This document shows, in pieces, positions 33,079 through 45,391 of a stretch of DNA of 64,000 nt. A model generated the notes under the pieces. It worked only from the letters and a program-made list of their open reading frames with translations. It did no database searches and had not been told where the DNA came from. The position numbers and the translations under genes are program-made. The stretch is from Myrica gale (Eukaryota; Streptophyta; Magnoliopsida; Fagales; Myricaceae), in assembly GCA_963930655.1 (NCBI GenBank), contig OZ005603.1:25310201-25374200 (forward strand), in the 5' to 3' direction. Numbering within the stretch: position 1 is the first letter of the stretch; the number at the start of each line of letters is the position of its first letter.

Positions 33079-35155
33079 CTAGGAGTTGGCAGGAGCCGGG
33101 ACCCTTCCGCCTCCTCTAATAGAAATGGGAGGAGTATGCAGGGGACTCCTATTGATTGAGTGGGGATCTATAAACACAACCACAACCGTAATATCATCAT
33201 GAAAATGCCTCCGCACCCCTCTCTCAATCTTTTTCAGGTCTGAGTACCTCATTTCTCTTTTCTTAGCTGCTTTCTGAAGTGCAGCTTTTACAAGCCTCCT
33301 GGCAATTCCCTGGATTGCAAAGAAAATAGAAAGGTCAGCCAAATTCCTTGTTTTGAACCATAGACTATTGAATATGGCTGTGAAGATTGTCACAGTCCCA
33401 ATACAGACAATCTAAGTCTTACATTGCGTGGGTGGTTCGAGACAATTTTGACAGCCTCCTGGTTTGTTAGATGCTCCCACAGACCATCAGAAGCAAAAAT
33501 AAGAAATTGGTCTTCAGGGCATAGTTTGTGTACTGAAATGGATGGCTCTGAACTCAGAATTGGCTTGAGGAAGGGTTCAGGCAGTCTGAATCTAGGCAGT
33601 AGAGGCTCTCTGTTGAACTCTTCCTTCTTTAGATATGCATCTCCAATGGATCTTGACACCTGCAAATGAAACAAGGAGCTATACTAACAGATGGGCAATA
33701 CATAATGTTATGAGGTGCCACAAGCACCTGAGAACAGTAGTCTGAAATTCAAATTATTAGACACTACATGGACTTGCCAAAACCTAGTAGTAAGAAACAT
33801 TTGGAAACAAATTTTAGACTACTTCAGCTTAACCAATTGAATCCTCACACACTTTTGGATTTCCAAGATTTCCAAGCACCTGGTAAAAAGCATTCCTCCC
33901 ATAAGGCTAAGTGCATCCAAACCTTTTAAAGATGGATCTCTGACTAAAAATAGATCACGAACAGAAAAATGTGGCTTGTAGAATCCTTACTATCTGACAG
34001 AAAAAACTGGAAGATGTCAAAAATGATACCTGTATGAGGCCCTTCACCCTCCAAACATTGTGCTTCAACTCCACAATCTGTGAGTCATGGGGATGCATAA
34101 ACTGAAGCTCCTCTCTTACTGATTTTATACTCGCATTGTGCTCATCAGATATTTGAATAGCGGTGACTAATGACTTCACTGGTAGCTCTTTCCGCTCGCC
34201 CTAACACCACCCTTGAATCTCCAACATTTGCAACATACAGAAGTCCGTTGCATATAATTCCCACCAAACAACATGATCCAACAGACGCAATCTGTGGTTT
34301 ACTATGCCATAGTTTCTTCACAACAGAGAGAAAGTCCTCTTCAGTTGCCAAAAAAGCCTTTCTGATAACATTTTCTGATATGCCCTGATGTTCAGATGCA
34401 TATCCTGCATCACAAATAAGAAAAAAGAGAGGAAGATAATAATAATAAAAAAAGCACATGAATTCGACCCGATTCCTACTCGAACCAAGAGTAGAACTAT
34501 AAGCTAGTAATAGGGTGCTACAAAACGCATGGTTGTATACGCAACAAGATTAACTATAAACCCTCTGTTCGTCCATGACATTCCAGCACAAAAAACATAG
34601 TTGGAAATCTCTATGCTAAGGAATCCCATGCTTTGTCTATCACATACTACTAGTTGATTTCGCTTGCTGGTAATAGAAAAAACATCTTCAAGGCTCGAAG
34701 AATATGAACTGTCTTTGGTGATAAGAAAGTTGTTGATCATAGTTACATATCCCATTACCCTGTTTTTTGTACAGTTGCCAACCAATTCTTAAAAGAATAA
34801 ACAGAACCATTAGAAATAATATATCAGTCAAATTGAATAGATAGTAATGAGCTGAAGAAGATAACGTACTCTTGAGATTACGGAGCAGATTGTCATTGAC
34901 AAAACGTGAAGCCTCGGTTCCTCCATGACCATCGTATACCCCAACGAAGGTCCCCCGAGGGCCTGTGGCGTTTGAAGTCAACGGCCCAGACTCAAGTTGG
35001 CTTTGATCCTCCAACAAGCTATTGGCCTGAATTACAGCCATTGAGAACTCCCCATGATCATGGTGCCCCAAATCCTTGTGCCACAACAAGCCGTCAAGTC
35101 TCCCACTGACAGACCCATCACCCTCAACGGACGGTTTCCAACAGGTTTTAACCAT
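33079..35155 (-). CDS. Clade D protein phosphatase 2C (At5g02760/PP2C67-like); exon 2 carries an apparent frameshift
   Basis: Coding exons on the minus strand are 35155-34870, 34404-34030, 33659-33423 and 33309-33079, all with GT-AG borders. Signature blocks are [27 protein letters not shown] (metal-binding Asp and Gly, about residues 70-79), [66 protein letters not shown] and [14 protein letters not shown]. Clade D PP2Cs dephosphorylate the penultimate Thr of plasma-membrane H+-ATPases and are opposed by SAUR proteins. An acceptor (AAGCAG) 12 bases before the ATG and a donor AAG|GTACAC at 35481 suggest a 5' untranslated intron. Exon lengths sum to 1129, one more than a multiple of three. The frame breaks after [10 protein letters not shown], where AGTCATTAGTCA looks like a 7-bp insertion (34164-34177), leading to TGA. 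It is a pseudogene, a null allele or an assembly error; otherwise the gene is well kept. Confidence 0.85.
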
Positions 35156-35700
35156 TTTCTCAAGCACCTGCTTATTACTCGCAGTTACGATATCTCACAT
35201 TTATCATCCAAATGACCCAGCAATCGAAATATTCCTTAAATCCAGATCAAGAAAAGATCCAAAACTCAAGCTCAGCTCCAGTTTCTGCTTATGCTTAAAA
35301 CCCACAGCTCCACTTCCTAGCACTATATAGTCGATAAACCAAGACACCATTAATAAGAACAAACTTCAGATAAAGACCAGAAAGGTATGGGCAAAATCAT
35401 CTGAGCAATGTCCCTTGAGACAAGAAAGCAATAGTTTTTATGTGAGTTCAGAGAATATGGGCGTGTGCTGGTTCTGTGTACCTTGAATCTGGGTTGAATG
35501 CTTTCGGTCCTTCCATGTGTGCTATCTATCAGGAGCTTAGCTGTAAAAGGACATAAAGATTTGATATTGGCAGAGTTTGGTCCAGGATGAGAGTGATCAG
35601 AAGGGAGCAACGGATAAGAGACGGGCTTGGAGTCTTTCGGGCAGAAGATCTCAGATTGTTGTCACACTTGTCAGAAGAGATCTAAGATGAGGAAATAAAC
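35156..35700 (-). promoter_or_regulatory. PP2C 5' leader with probable intron and proximal promoter
   Basis: On the minus strand TTCAAG|GTACACAG at 35481 and AATAAGCAG|GTGCTTGAG at 35166 make a plausible 5' untranslated intron of 315 bp. Clade D PP2C genes often have such leader introns. The first exon would start near 35690. Confidence 0.4.
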
Positions 35701-38700
35701 AGATTTAAACTACAAACTCTGACGTTGTTGCTGTTCTCTATTTTGTTTTTATTGGTCTTTATGTTTTTTGTGGCCGGTGGTTGTTGGGGCATTTTAAATC
35801 CATGGCTGATCTTTTGAGTTCTACGACCTATCCGAGCAGGAAGCCATCATTTTAGGCAATTTTAACTCATCTCCCACTTTTTCTTTTACGGGGATCCCTC
35901 ACCTTGCTTGAGAAAACAGAAGACTGAGATAATATAAATTTGATCGATGACCATTTCAAGAGAACAGAAGTCCTTACCTCCCTTGTTTGGAGAAACCAAA
36001 GACTGTACTGGTATAAAATAGATTATGAAACAAGATGACTAATTAAAAAACGAAAGTGGGTAGGAGAGGATGTTGGATTAGACATCTTCTTTGATTGGTG
36101 AATTATCAAATTCTAATATTATGCACCAATAGCATGAAATTGCTATAGACCAAGAGAAACAAAGATGGGGGGTAGCAGGGGATGAATAATTTTGAGGTTG
36201 TACAGATGCAATGGGGGGAGGGGGAAGCAGGCATTTGTACTTACCAAATTTTCACAATATGCAGGCCGGCATTAGTAGTGGTCGTTATATCCTATAAAGT
36301 AAGAAAATTCTCCCACACAGTTTTCGATAATCAAGAGCCACACTTGGCGATGAGCTTGATTTGATTATGTTTGTTCTAGGTTCCCAGAAGGCACCTAATT
36401 AAGTATTTTTTTTAAGAACGGCGAGACGTCCCAATTTTATTAGAAAGTCATGATCACTTCTAGCTTGAGGAAGATCGGGAAAACAATCAGAACTTGGCTG
36501 GCTTAAAAATAAAAATATCAAAATCCAAGTTAAAAAACATTTAAGACCTGAAAAACTAAAATGAACCAAATTATAAACACTTCCATCTATTATACCTTAA
36601 TTGAGGCACGCCTTATATATCACTGCGAATAAAACTAACAACTTCCCGAGGTAGATTCCTCCCGTTTACGCCTTCAAATACCATTTTGCCCCCTACAATT
36701 TTTGGAAAAAAAAAAATCCCCTTTGAAAGGCCAAAAATACTATCTTTTTTTTTACGCCTTCAAATATCATTTATCCCCCAAAATAAATGAGACAAATTTA
36801 ACGCTTTAAAGATCATACCATTTAAAATGACAACAAATAAGAAATGAATTAAAGTATCTTTTAAAATAACAACAAATGCTAATGAAATTAAAAGCTCACC
36901 AAGAGATGTAATTTATTTTATTACGTAAATGCCGGTTTTTGTTTCTATTTTTTTATTTATTTCCTCTCAATTTCACTTTTAAAAAAAATCTCTCGATTTC
37001 GTCTCACCTTTGAAAAAATTAACTTAAAAAAATAACCTTGCCAACCTTGTTAAAAAGCCAATCTCAATTAATCCAAACTCAACTTGTTTTTTTTTCTCGG
37101 TTGACGTTGTCACAGCTTATGTAAGTATATTCTCCCTTTTTAGCGTCCAATCTCTTACTATCTCAAATTTTTCCTTCTTCTAGCTGCTAATTTCAATTCA
37201 GAGTAAACATTTATATTGTTTTTCTTTATAATTATTAGGTTATGAACTTGCAAAACAACAATTAATACATAGAAAATAATTACTTCCATAAAATATTATA
37301 GGAAATATGTATTTCTACTCTAGAATATAATCTAAGGTGATGTTTGGCAATAACAAATTCTCAAAATTTGTACAAAATTTGATAGTGATGCGAATATACA
37401 GGTAGATTGAATAAAACCAACAACTTCCTGAGGTAGATTAGACGTAGATGAAGAAATACAATTAGAACCGCTAGCTCTCTCCTTGACAAGGTAATCGTCT
37501 ACACAATTTCCTTGACAAGGAGATGACTTCCAACTTTAAAATTTAAAAAAGACTATTGGACTTCCAATTTTAAAATTGAAAAAAAGACTATCGAACTTCC
37601 AACTTTTAATCTTTCTTAATTCTTACTTTATCCCTACTTTCACTATTCTCTTCACCAACTTTTCCTTATCAGCTTATCTTTCTACACTGAACGCCTACAC
37701 TTCATTTTTTATAGTTCACTTCTCAATTGACATCCTACTTTCACTCTTCTCTTCACCATTTTTCTAGTTTTCCATATTTTTTTATTGCAAAGGTCATGTC
37801 ATTTCTTCTTTCTAACTAACTTTTTGATTCAATTTCAAAATCTAAATACGTACTTGCTCATGAGGAAAGAAAATTTTCAAAACTGAAACTAATAAAATCA
37901 TATCTAAGATCTACTATGAAAATGATCTCTTGACAAATGTTGAATACAAAACTTTGATAAGTAATTTTGCATCTCAAAAAACAAGTAGAATAATTTTTAT
38001 TAAAATTTATTGATATTTTTATATTTTAATATAATAATTTAAAATTTATTAGAACAGTCCTCTTTTTATAATTTCCCAAAGCCTCATTTATCGTAGATGC
38101 GGCCCTGACTTTAAAGCAGGCGGGTTTTTTTTTTTCTTTTATTTGGGGCTTAGAAATCTGGATGGCAACTCAAAGCAAGCCAATGCAACAAAGCAGCCGG
38201 ATAATTGGATTTCATGTGTTGTATTTGCGTTCATTGCATTCCCCGCGGATTATGGGTCGGAGCTCTAGCATGCATGTTGAAGGCGACCACGACATCTTCG
38301 TACATGCACCAAAACACCATATATATACTAGGACCACAAATGTATATGTTCACCAGTTTTGTTTGGATTAATGAGGTTGGCTCGCGCGTCTAGGACCATG
38401 CACAACTAAAATTAAAGAACGTTGTCAACTATATATACGACATCAATTATCATATCGGCTATTCGAGTTCTTTGAATTATTATACAATTTGTATAATTTA
38501 TATTCTTTTCAACGGTATGATCTTCCAACAATATTACAGCGTAATTTGAACCTCGGCCACCCCTGTGAGAAACTAATTATATACCTTTGCTAGTTGAGAC
38601 GGCTTGAGAACATTCTTGAAGTTTTTTTTTGTTACTTCAATGTCACTTTAGATTAACATACATATCTTTTGCCCAAAGGCAAAGCAGGTGGAATTGCTGG

Positions 38701-38740
38701 CTAGCTTTTGGACACCGCTCCACTCTTACACGCCCATCTG
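35701..38740. other. Intergenic, AT-rich
   Basis: Upstream of PP2C. No gene or complete transposon recognised. A T-run followed by AACGGCGAGACGTCCC near 36405-36435 resembles the 3' end of a minus-strand LINE, without supporting coding sequence. Confidence 0.35.
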
Positions 38741-39881
38741 CAGTGGCGGATGTAGGGGGGCCAACAGGGGCCCTGCTGCATAATGTTAATTTTTTTTTAT
38801 AACTATATGACTTTTTTCATTAAGTTGGCCCTCCTTGACCCAAAAAAATAAAGTGAAATTAATAACTTATTGTACTCCAAGATTCAAGTAATATCATGAA
38901 AATGTATGAATGGTTCATAGTTGTTTCACTCGATTATTTTGCAAATTCTGTCGAAAAAGGGAATACTGAATATCATTTGAGATTTTATTTTGTAGATTAT
39001 TTTAGAACTCGATTATTTATTTGAAAGCACAAATGCACAATGTTAGAGGGAATTCAATTAATAGTAGCTTTTTATTTTTTAAGTATTGACAGAAGTAGTT
39101 TTTCTAATTTGTTTTCTATGAGAAATTGATAGGGACTTATTGATATTATAATTTATTTTTGCAGCCATGGTTTATTTAAGGATAATGTATTTCATGTCAC
39201 CTTTTACAGTCTTTTATCATTGTTTTCTTAATTTTGTTGTCATGGGTCATATAAGAATGATATATTTCACATCCTCTTTCTTTGATTTTGAGATTGTTGT
39301 ACTCCAAATTCTTTTTCATATTATTGTGGCTATTGGTTATTGATTAAGTTTTGAAATTGTATTGAAATTCTGATTAGGACTAGGTTGTGAAATTGTGATT
39401 AGGACCTTAGGTTGTGACTTGTGAAATTATATTGATAAATTTTGTTTAGATAATTGATAAGTTTTTGATAAAAAAATTAGCGTGGTCTTCTAACACTCCT
39501 AATGTGGCTGCTACTTCTGAGACGAATACTAGTTCGAAAAGATCCCGTGTTTTATTTAGTTCAGATGATATTGTTGCTGACCCAGAGTTACGTCAGCAGC
39601 TTGTGCATGATTTTCCCAAGAAGCAATACGGAAATCGAATGGTAGTATATATTGAAAAAGAAATTTTTGAAACTATTGATAACGAAGTCATATTGCAACT
39701 TTTTCAGAAGATGTAGAGTCGTAGGATCCAATTGTCATCTCTCAGTCTCAGCAAATAGTACGGTACGTGTATTTCAATATAATATATTTTTAATATTTTA
39801 GTCTTTACGTAAAAAAAAATTTGCTGTCATTTTTCCGTAGGAGTTGGCCCTCCTTCAGAATCATTCCTGGTTCCGCCACTG
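38741..39881 (+). mobile_element. hAT transposon, internally deleted
   Basis: Termini CAGTGGCGGATGTAGG and CCTGGTTCCGCCACTG are inverted repeats, flanked by the exact 8-bp target duplication cccatctg (38733-38740 and 39882-39889). The 1141-bp element holds a short remnant of hAT transposase (39465-39734). Related CAGTGGCGGA-type ends occur at 45433-45734 and 53456-53884. Confidence 0.9.
39465..39734 (+). pseudogene. hAT (zinc finger MYM-type/TTF) transposase: head fused to tail
   Basis: The frame reads ADPELRQQLVHDFP, like the segment preceding the TTF zinc finger in this transposase family. It then jumps directly to YIEKEIFETIDNEVILQLFQ, which resembles the end of the C-terminal dimerisation domain. 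A stop codon follows FQKM, just before SRRIQL, the usual final residues. The whole catalytic core is deleted. The first codon of the open frame is not a reliable start. Confidence 0.6.
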
Positions 39882-39889
39882 CCCATCTG

Positions 39890-40988
39890 AAATGTGTGAC
39901 CCCTCTGGGGAGAAAGTTTCAGTTCCACTTATTTATAAGTTTCTGTTCTTTTTCTGAAATGTGCACCTTGAAACGACAACACAATGTGAAATTATCTCTT
40001 AGCTTTTATAACGAGTTCACATTTCATGATTGTAAGATTTTTAAGATTTTGACAGAATTGTGAATATTTTACGTAGATTGAAGCTTTTATAGGTTTTTGT
40101 GTAAAAGTTGATAAAAAGTTTTAAAGATATTATTTTTGTTGAAGTTTGTAAAAAGGTGTAGAGAAAAATGATTTAATGTAATTGTTTAATAAAAAAAAAT
40201 ATTAGAGTTAGGTGAAAAAATATGGAGAGAGAATATTTGTTATAATTTTTTTTAAAGGTATTGAAGTTTGTGTGAAAAATTGTTGGAGATTGTGTAAATG
40301 TATTGATGTTTGTGTGAGAATTTTTGAGATTTTGGATGTTCGTTTTGTAAATTTTATTGAATCGTATTATATTCTAAAATACTTTTGCAAACGAACATGT
40401 CCTTCTATTTTAGAGCACGTCAAACACGTTTCAATTTACGAGGTCACTTCTGGGATCTTGGGCTGAATCAATGATTGATGTACCGGATTTTTTCAAATGA
40501 TTATCATGAAAGCTACAAGCTCGATTGAAATTCTTGAAATTTGGCACTTTCCAGTCCATACTCCAAGCTTACCTTCAGCACCATGCAGTTTGATTGATTG
40601 GGTTTATGAAGCCTCCAACTTGGCCAGAAGCCTGTGAGGTGAAGTCTGCCCCAACCAACAAACCGAAAGCAAAATTGAGCTAATTGCTTTGTTTTTAAAC
40701 TAGCCTTTGCGAGTTAACCGAGCCAATTTCAGTTAAAGCGGGATTACATCAGGAATGACTGGATTCTTATGCTGTCTGTAGTTACAGGGACTTGTTTTCT
40801 GGCTACATTGGTTGTACTTTATGGGCTTTGATCCTACTTTATAGGGATACATTTATAGTCCTGCTAAAACCAACTCTGAAACCTGCGTCTAAGTGGTCCT
40901 TCTGAGATGGTTTGAGGCTAAGCGTACAAACAACATATGAGCCTTTTAGCCTTGGTCCAAACAATCCAAATATGTAAGCTCAATAACC
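39890..40988. other. Intergenic, AT-rich
   Basis: No domain-bearing frame or transposon ends recognised. Confidence 0.35.
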
Positions 40989-42130
40989 TGATTTTAGACC
41001 TAACTATTCAGAAAATACTTAGAGGGGGTGAATAGGTATTTAAAAAATTATCAAATAACTTTTTCTTTTTAAAAACTTAAAATATATTCTCAACAATATC
41101 AATCTAAACACAATTTTTTTCAATATTCAAGCCCTAATTAACAATTAGATATGAACATATGAGCAATAATACAATTGAACACAAATCTGTAAAAACAAGG
41201 GAATCCGAAGAAACTGCAAGGGACTTCGAAGAAACTACAAAAAACAGAAACTCAATCTTCATATTAACTTAATCAATTGAAACACAATCAATTTACCAAC
41301 ACCTGCAATAAGAGTTAGTACATATTTAAATAAAAACTCTTTATACCTTTGTCTTCAACATTCTTGGATCAGATTATTCAATATCTTCAAGATAGATATT
41401 CTAAGCACACTAATTACAAGAATATCATCTGAACTAAATAAAACACAATCAATTTATCAACACTCAATGCTGGAACCTCCAACATCCACACTTCCAGCAC
41501 CTCTGGAAGCCTCAATCAACCGAAGAAATCAAGTGCAAGTGATCGAGGAAACACCATAGCCTTCAGATCTGATTTGCTAACATATACATAACAAACCCAA
41601 GCTCTCTACACGAATAATGAAGCAAGAACGATCAGCACATTCTTGGAGAAGATGATCTTGAAAAGCCAAGCTAAGAACAGAGATTTCAGCTTCTAATGGG
41701 CAGCCCCTTCGCTCTGTAACACCCTCTCACGAAAACCCTTTTTTTTTTCTTTTTATTCACGCGTCAATGGCTAACTGCCTCTTCTTGCATTTCTCACATC
41801 TTCTAGAAATCTGGAAAAAGACCAAACTGCCCTTAATGAAGTCCATACGTCCAGCTCTTTCTTTTTCCTTCTAGAAAACACAATTTACAAAACAACCCAA
41901 TGCCAACTTGTTTTCACAGTAGCTGCAAGTCAGACGCATCAAATGACCTTGACCAACACAGTACTCAATCACGTTCAAAGCTGCAAATAGAGAAGCACAA
42001 TTCACAATGAAGAAAGTGGCCAAGACAAGAGTTGGGGACCCAGGGCCAAAGCGTGATGTAAACAGCAAACCCCCACTGCACATGCTCTCTGAAACCCGCA
42101 CAATCAATATAACTTTATTAACATCTAACA
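40989..42130 (-). mobile_element. Possible solo LTR (Copia type)
   Basis: Begins TGATTTTAGACCTAACTATT and soon has TTAGAGGGGGTGAATAGG, the phrase that starts the LTRs at 45392 and 49930. It may end at CATCTAACA (42130), like their ...CACTAACA end. The interior is diverged, no target duplication is clear, and nothing flanking is coding. It lies just downstream of the coiled-coil gene. Confidence 0.35.
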
Positions 42131-42265
42131 CTCAGATTAAGGGAATATTTTATCTCTCTACCTCTGTTTGCTTCAATGCAAACCAGACTTAAATGAATAT
42201 ATCTTACTAAAATACTCTTTTTTTGTTTTGTTTTGTTTTTTTTCCCATGAGAGTAATCCCAATTA

Positions 42266-43309
42266 CTATTTGGATACATATGTTTTAGTTGGGCCAACTT
42301 CAATGGTATGCCTTCTGTGCATTGAGCCCTGAAGTTTCTCTCTGACTTGCCTTAGAGCATCAAGAACTTCGTCAACAGTTTGATATAGTGGCTTCACTTG
42401 ATCACCAGTCTCTGAGATTGCCGGAAAAGTCACCGGAACAATCGCCAACGAGCTATCAACATTATCCCCACTATCACTTCCATCATCTGTTATTGAAGAT
42501 TTTAAGCTTGAGCAACTGAAACAAATTGCCAGATAAAATGTGAATATATAACATGAAGGATTTAAACAAGTCTCTTGTATAAATTACCTTCAAAATCAAG
42601 ATTCCTTTGCAAAAACGTTGCAGATTTGAGCACCGTACCTGTGATGATTGGCCTTTGGATCTTCAGGACTGGGAATCAGTTTGTATCTGAAGCTTTCTTG
42701 GGACGGATCATTGAGGTCGAAGTCTGTTTCAACGGAAGGAGTTGGAAAACCTTGTGGGATTGTAGAGGTTTCTGAGACATTGTGCTCCAGTTTTTGGGAT
42801 ACTACTGTACTTGTGAATTGGGACTTGGGTTCATCTTCTTCCACATCTTTGGAACCTGAGGTACTTGTGGTTGATCTACAAGACATTTCACACTTTTCGG
42901 ACGAGCTAGACTGCTCTGAATCCACTGACATGGTAGAAATGTTCAAGGATTCAATTTTCTTCATCATTAATTTAAGCTTTTTCTCAGCTTTATTCCTCAT
43001 TTTGATCTCTTCCTTGAGTTGGTTCTCTAGCTCTATCAACTGTTCCTCCCAATCACATTAGAAAGTAAATTAGAGAAAAACAACGTGACATGCAAGTGAG
43101 TGTATGTGTCCAGCTGATTAAACACTAATCAGATGGGAAAAGGAATAGTGAATAGAAACCTTAATTACAATGGAGGAGTTAGAGAGAGCATAGCAAACCT
43201 TCGTTTCCAAGAGCTCTGCATTTTCTTTAGCAACCCTTGAAGCTTGCCTCTCTGCAAGCAATCGCCCTCTTAAGCACTGCACGGTACTCAAACCATCATC
43301 ACCCTCCAT
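42266..43309 (-). CDS. Unrecognised coiled-coil protein, three exons, 253 aa
   Basis: Exons 43309-43199, 43039-42639 and 42515-42266 join in frame (ACGAAG|GTTTGC, AACAG|TTGATAG, CACAG|GTACGG, TTTCAG|TTGCTC) to a stop after TKTYVSK. Residues 1-70 are a charged coiled coil (LRGRLLAERQASRVAKENAE, then LENQLKEEIKMRNKAEKKLK). The middle is Ser/Thr- and acidic-rich and likely disordered. The C-terminal block QTVDEVLDALRQVREKLQ with HRRHTIEVGP is the best ordered part. There is no signal peptide or membrane segment. I do not recognise the family. Exon borders, frame and absence of stops make it a credible host gene. The GA-rich leader just upstream (43360-43395) fits a 5' untranslated region. Confidence 0.75.
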
Positions 43310-43967
43310 TTTGTTGTCACTGAGAGAAAACCAATTTCACAGATCAAAAAATGCGTCTGTTTGAGAGAGAGCGAGAGGAGAAGAAGAGAGAGAACAAGAA
43401 CAAGAACCCACCTCCATTTTCCATCTTCCGCGCTACCAGCCCTCATTCTATTTTTCACTTCGGCCTATCTCCTTCTCGAGCTTAAATCTTCACTCCAGAT
43501 ACCACAATTACAGATCAGAACTAAACCATGTGATATTTTTGTACAAAAACGAGAGGAGATATTGGTTTCCTCAAGTGGAGAATCTTTAATGTTTGTTCAA
43601 AAACAAAGATGCTGCCATCAGAAAAACCAAGGTCAGAGCTTGGACTCTTTCCGCAATCAGATTGGTTTTTATCCACCGCCAAGGCACACATGTCACGTTC
43701 TAGTGCGTTACCCCACTGTAATTTATTTACTCACTACCGTAGTTGAGCTGTCCATCCATTATTTTTACGATACGGCTCTCGTGCAAATTCGGTCCAAGCT
43801 GTTGAGTTCTAATGTTCATCGACTTTTTGCATCCCATTTATAGAGATGTAGCACATGATCAGTTATGAAAAAGTTGCATTGCAAGTCGCATGCATTGAGC
43901 TGCATAATTGATCACCTAATTTTCTCATTGATTTGAATTTCTGCCGAGTAGCCTCCGCACAAGTACA

Positions 43968-44437
43968 GTGTGTGATTCCATGAGTATCATAAAAAGTGGA
44001 ACCATAGGTTCCGGACCTCCTTGGACTGCTATGTTGGTCTTAATACTTCAAATCAGTTTCTTTGGTCTCCGATCTCCCTTTCTTTGGTGGCTCAATCCTC
44101 TTTTTGCCGGCTTGATGTGGCCATTTTCCGTCTTTTGTTTGCAGTCCTTGTGGTACCCCTCTTCCTTCGTCTCTTTCAAATACGATCTATACGGGTATCA
44201 GGACTAAGGTGTTGTCGTCACCTTCTCCTTCGGCGAGCGTCGCCGCCTCTGGTGGCTTTGTGATAGCTGGGTCTTTTGGCCCTTTTAGGTTAGCTAGACT
44301 TTTTGTCTACTTTTTCTTTGTAGGCCTTGTATCGTTTGCACTCATGTCGACTCCTGTTGTTGTGTTTGTAAAGGGTCTGTTTTATGTATTCCCTTTACTG
44401 TGAATGCTCTCTTCTAGCTTGTTTAGAAAAAAAAAAG
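43968..44437 (+). mobile_element. Possible poly-A-tailed retroelement 3' fragment
   Basis: GC-richer than its surroundings and ending TTGTTTAGAAAAAAAAAA, like the block at 14818-15487. Open frames are short and carry no motif. The start is not defined. Confidence 0.25.
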
Positions 44438-45391
44438 TTTCATACTTATACAACTTTCTGGCTAAAACTGAGCCTTATTTGACTCAATTTCAAGCACGAA
44501 TTTGACTTTTTTTAAAGTCAAATGGCGGATGTGAACAACATTTCTCTGGATCATTACACATTGAAACGTGCAGTAGTAAAATCCGAAACTAGAGGTGATA
44601 AACTGCCTGGTAAAGCTGCGCTAATAAGGGTATTTTTTTTTTTTGGAAAAATATACTATTAACCTACTTATTTTGTATTTTTCACTTTAAACTATCATTT
44701 TTGAGATATTTCACTTTCATACTTTTATTTCCATCAAATTAGACTGAAATTGACTTTTGTAATACGAAATATCGATTATATACTTAAAAAGTCAAATAGC
44801 ATGTTAAATTTAAGGTCATAGACTCATAATCATCATTTAATTTTTTAAAAAATAAAATTTTCATATTTTTTTAATACAAAATATCGATTATACCCATAAA
44901 AAAGTTAAATAACAAGTTACATGCATAATCATCTTTCTATTTTTTAAAAGGTTAATTTTCGTCCAATTTAATGGGAAAAAAAAAAACTAAGGATACCATA
45001 TGTTAAGAATGGTTATTTGTAAGTGCTATGTCTCTTACCTAATAATTTAGAGGGTAAAGTAGAAAATTCTTAATACTTCCTGGGTCAAACTTGTATTTTT
45101 GTGTTTTTTTTATTTTATTCGAAGCTAAGAAGGGTACATATAGTCGGTAGCATTAATTCGTGTTCCACATAAAGCTCTGCTGCGCCTGCGAGAGAACGCG
45201 CGGGGTATGTGAACCAATTTCAAATTCGAAAGACATCACGTGAGCAATCAAAACATTACTGATGTTGCTAAGAAAAAAAATAATACTGATGTTTTGTTTT
45301 GCAGGTATAATATTCTATGTTTTAATTTAAATTTGTGACGTGTCTTTATCTCCATCCTTACTGATGTGTCTTGTGGCTGCTACTTTCCCAT
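44438..45391. other. AT-rich intergenic DNA
   Basis: Loose inverted similarity between about 44650-44760 (TATTTCCATCAAATTAGAC) and 44950-45010 (GTCCAATTTAATGGGAAAA) suggests an old inverted-repeat MITE. Nothing firm. Confidence 0.3.

Noticed and set aside
43361..43843. 160-codon plus-strand frame
   Set aside because: Covers the GA-rich leader and promoter of the coiled-coil gene on the other strand; no motif.
45387..45391. 5-bp target duplication of the gag-only retrotransposon
   Set aside because: cccat and ctcgt differ; possibly inter-element recombination, so not annotated.
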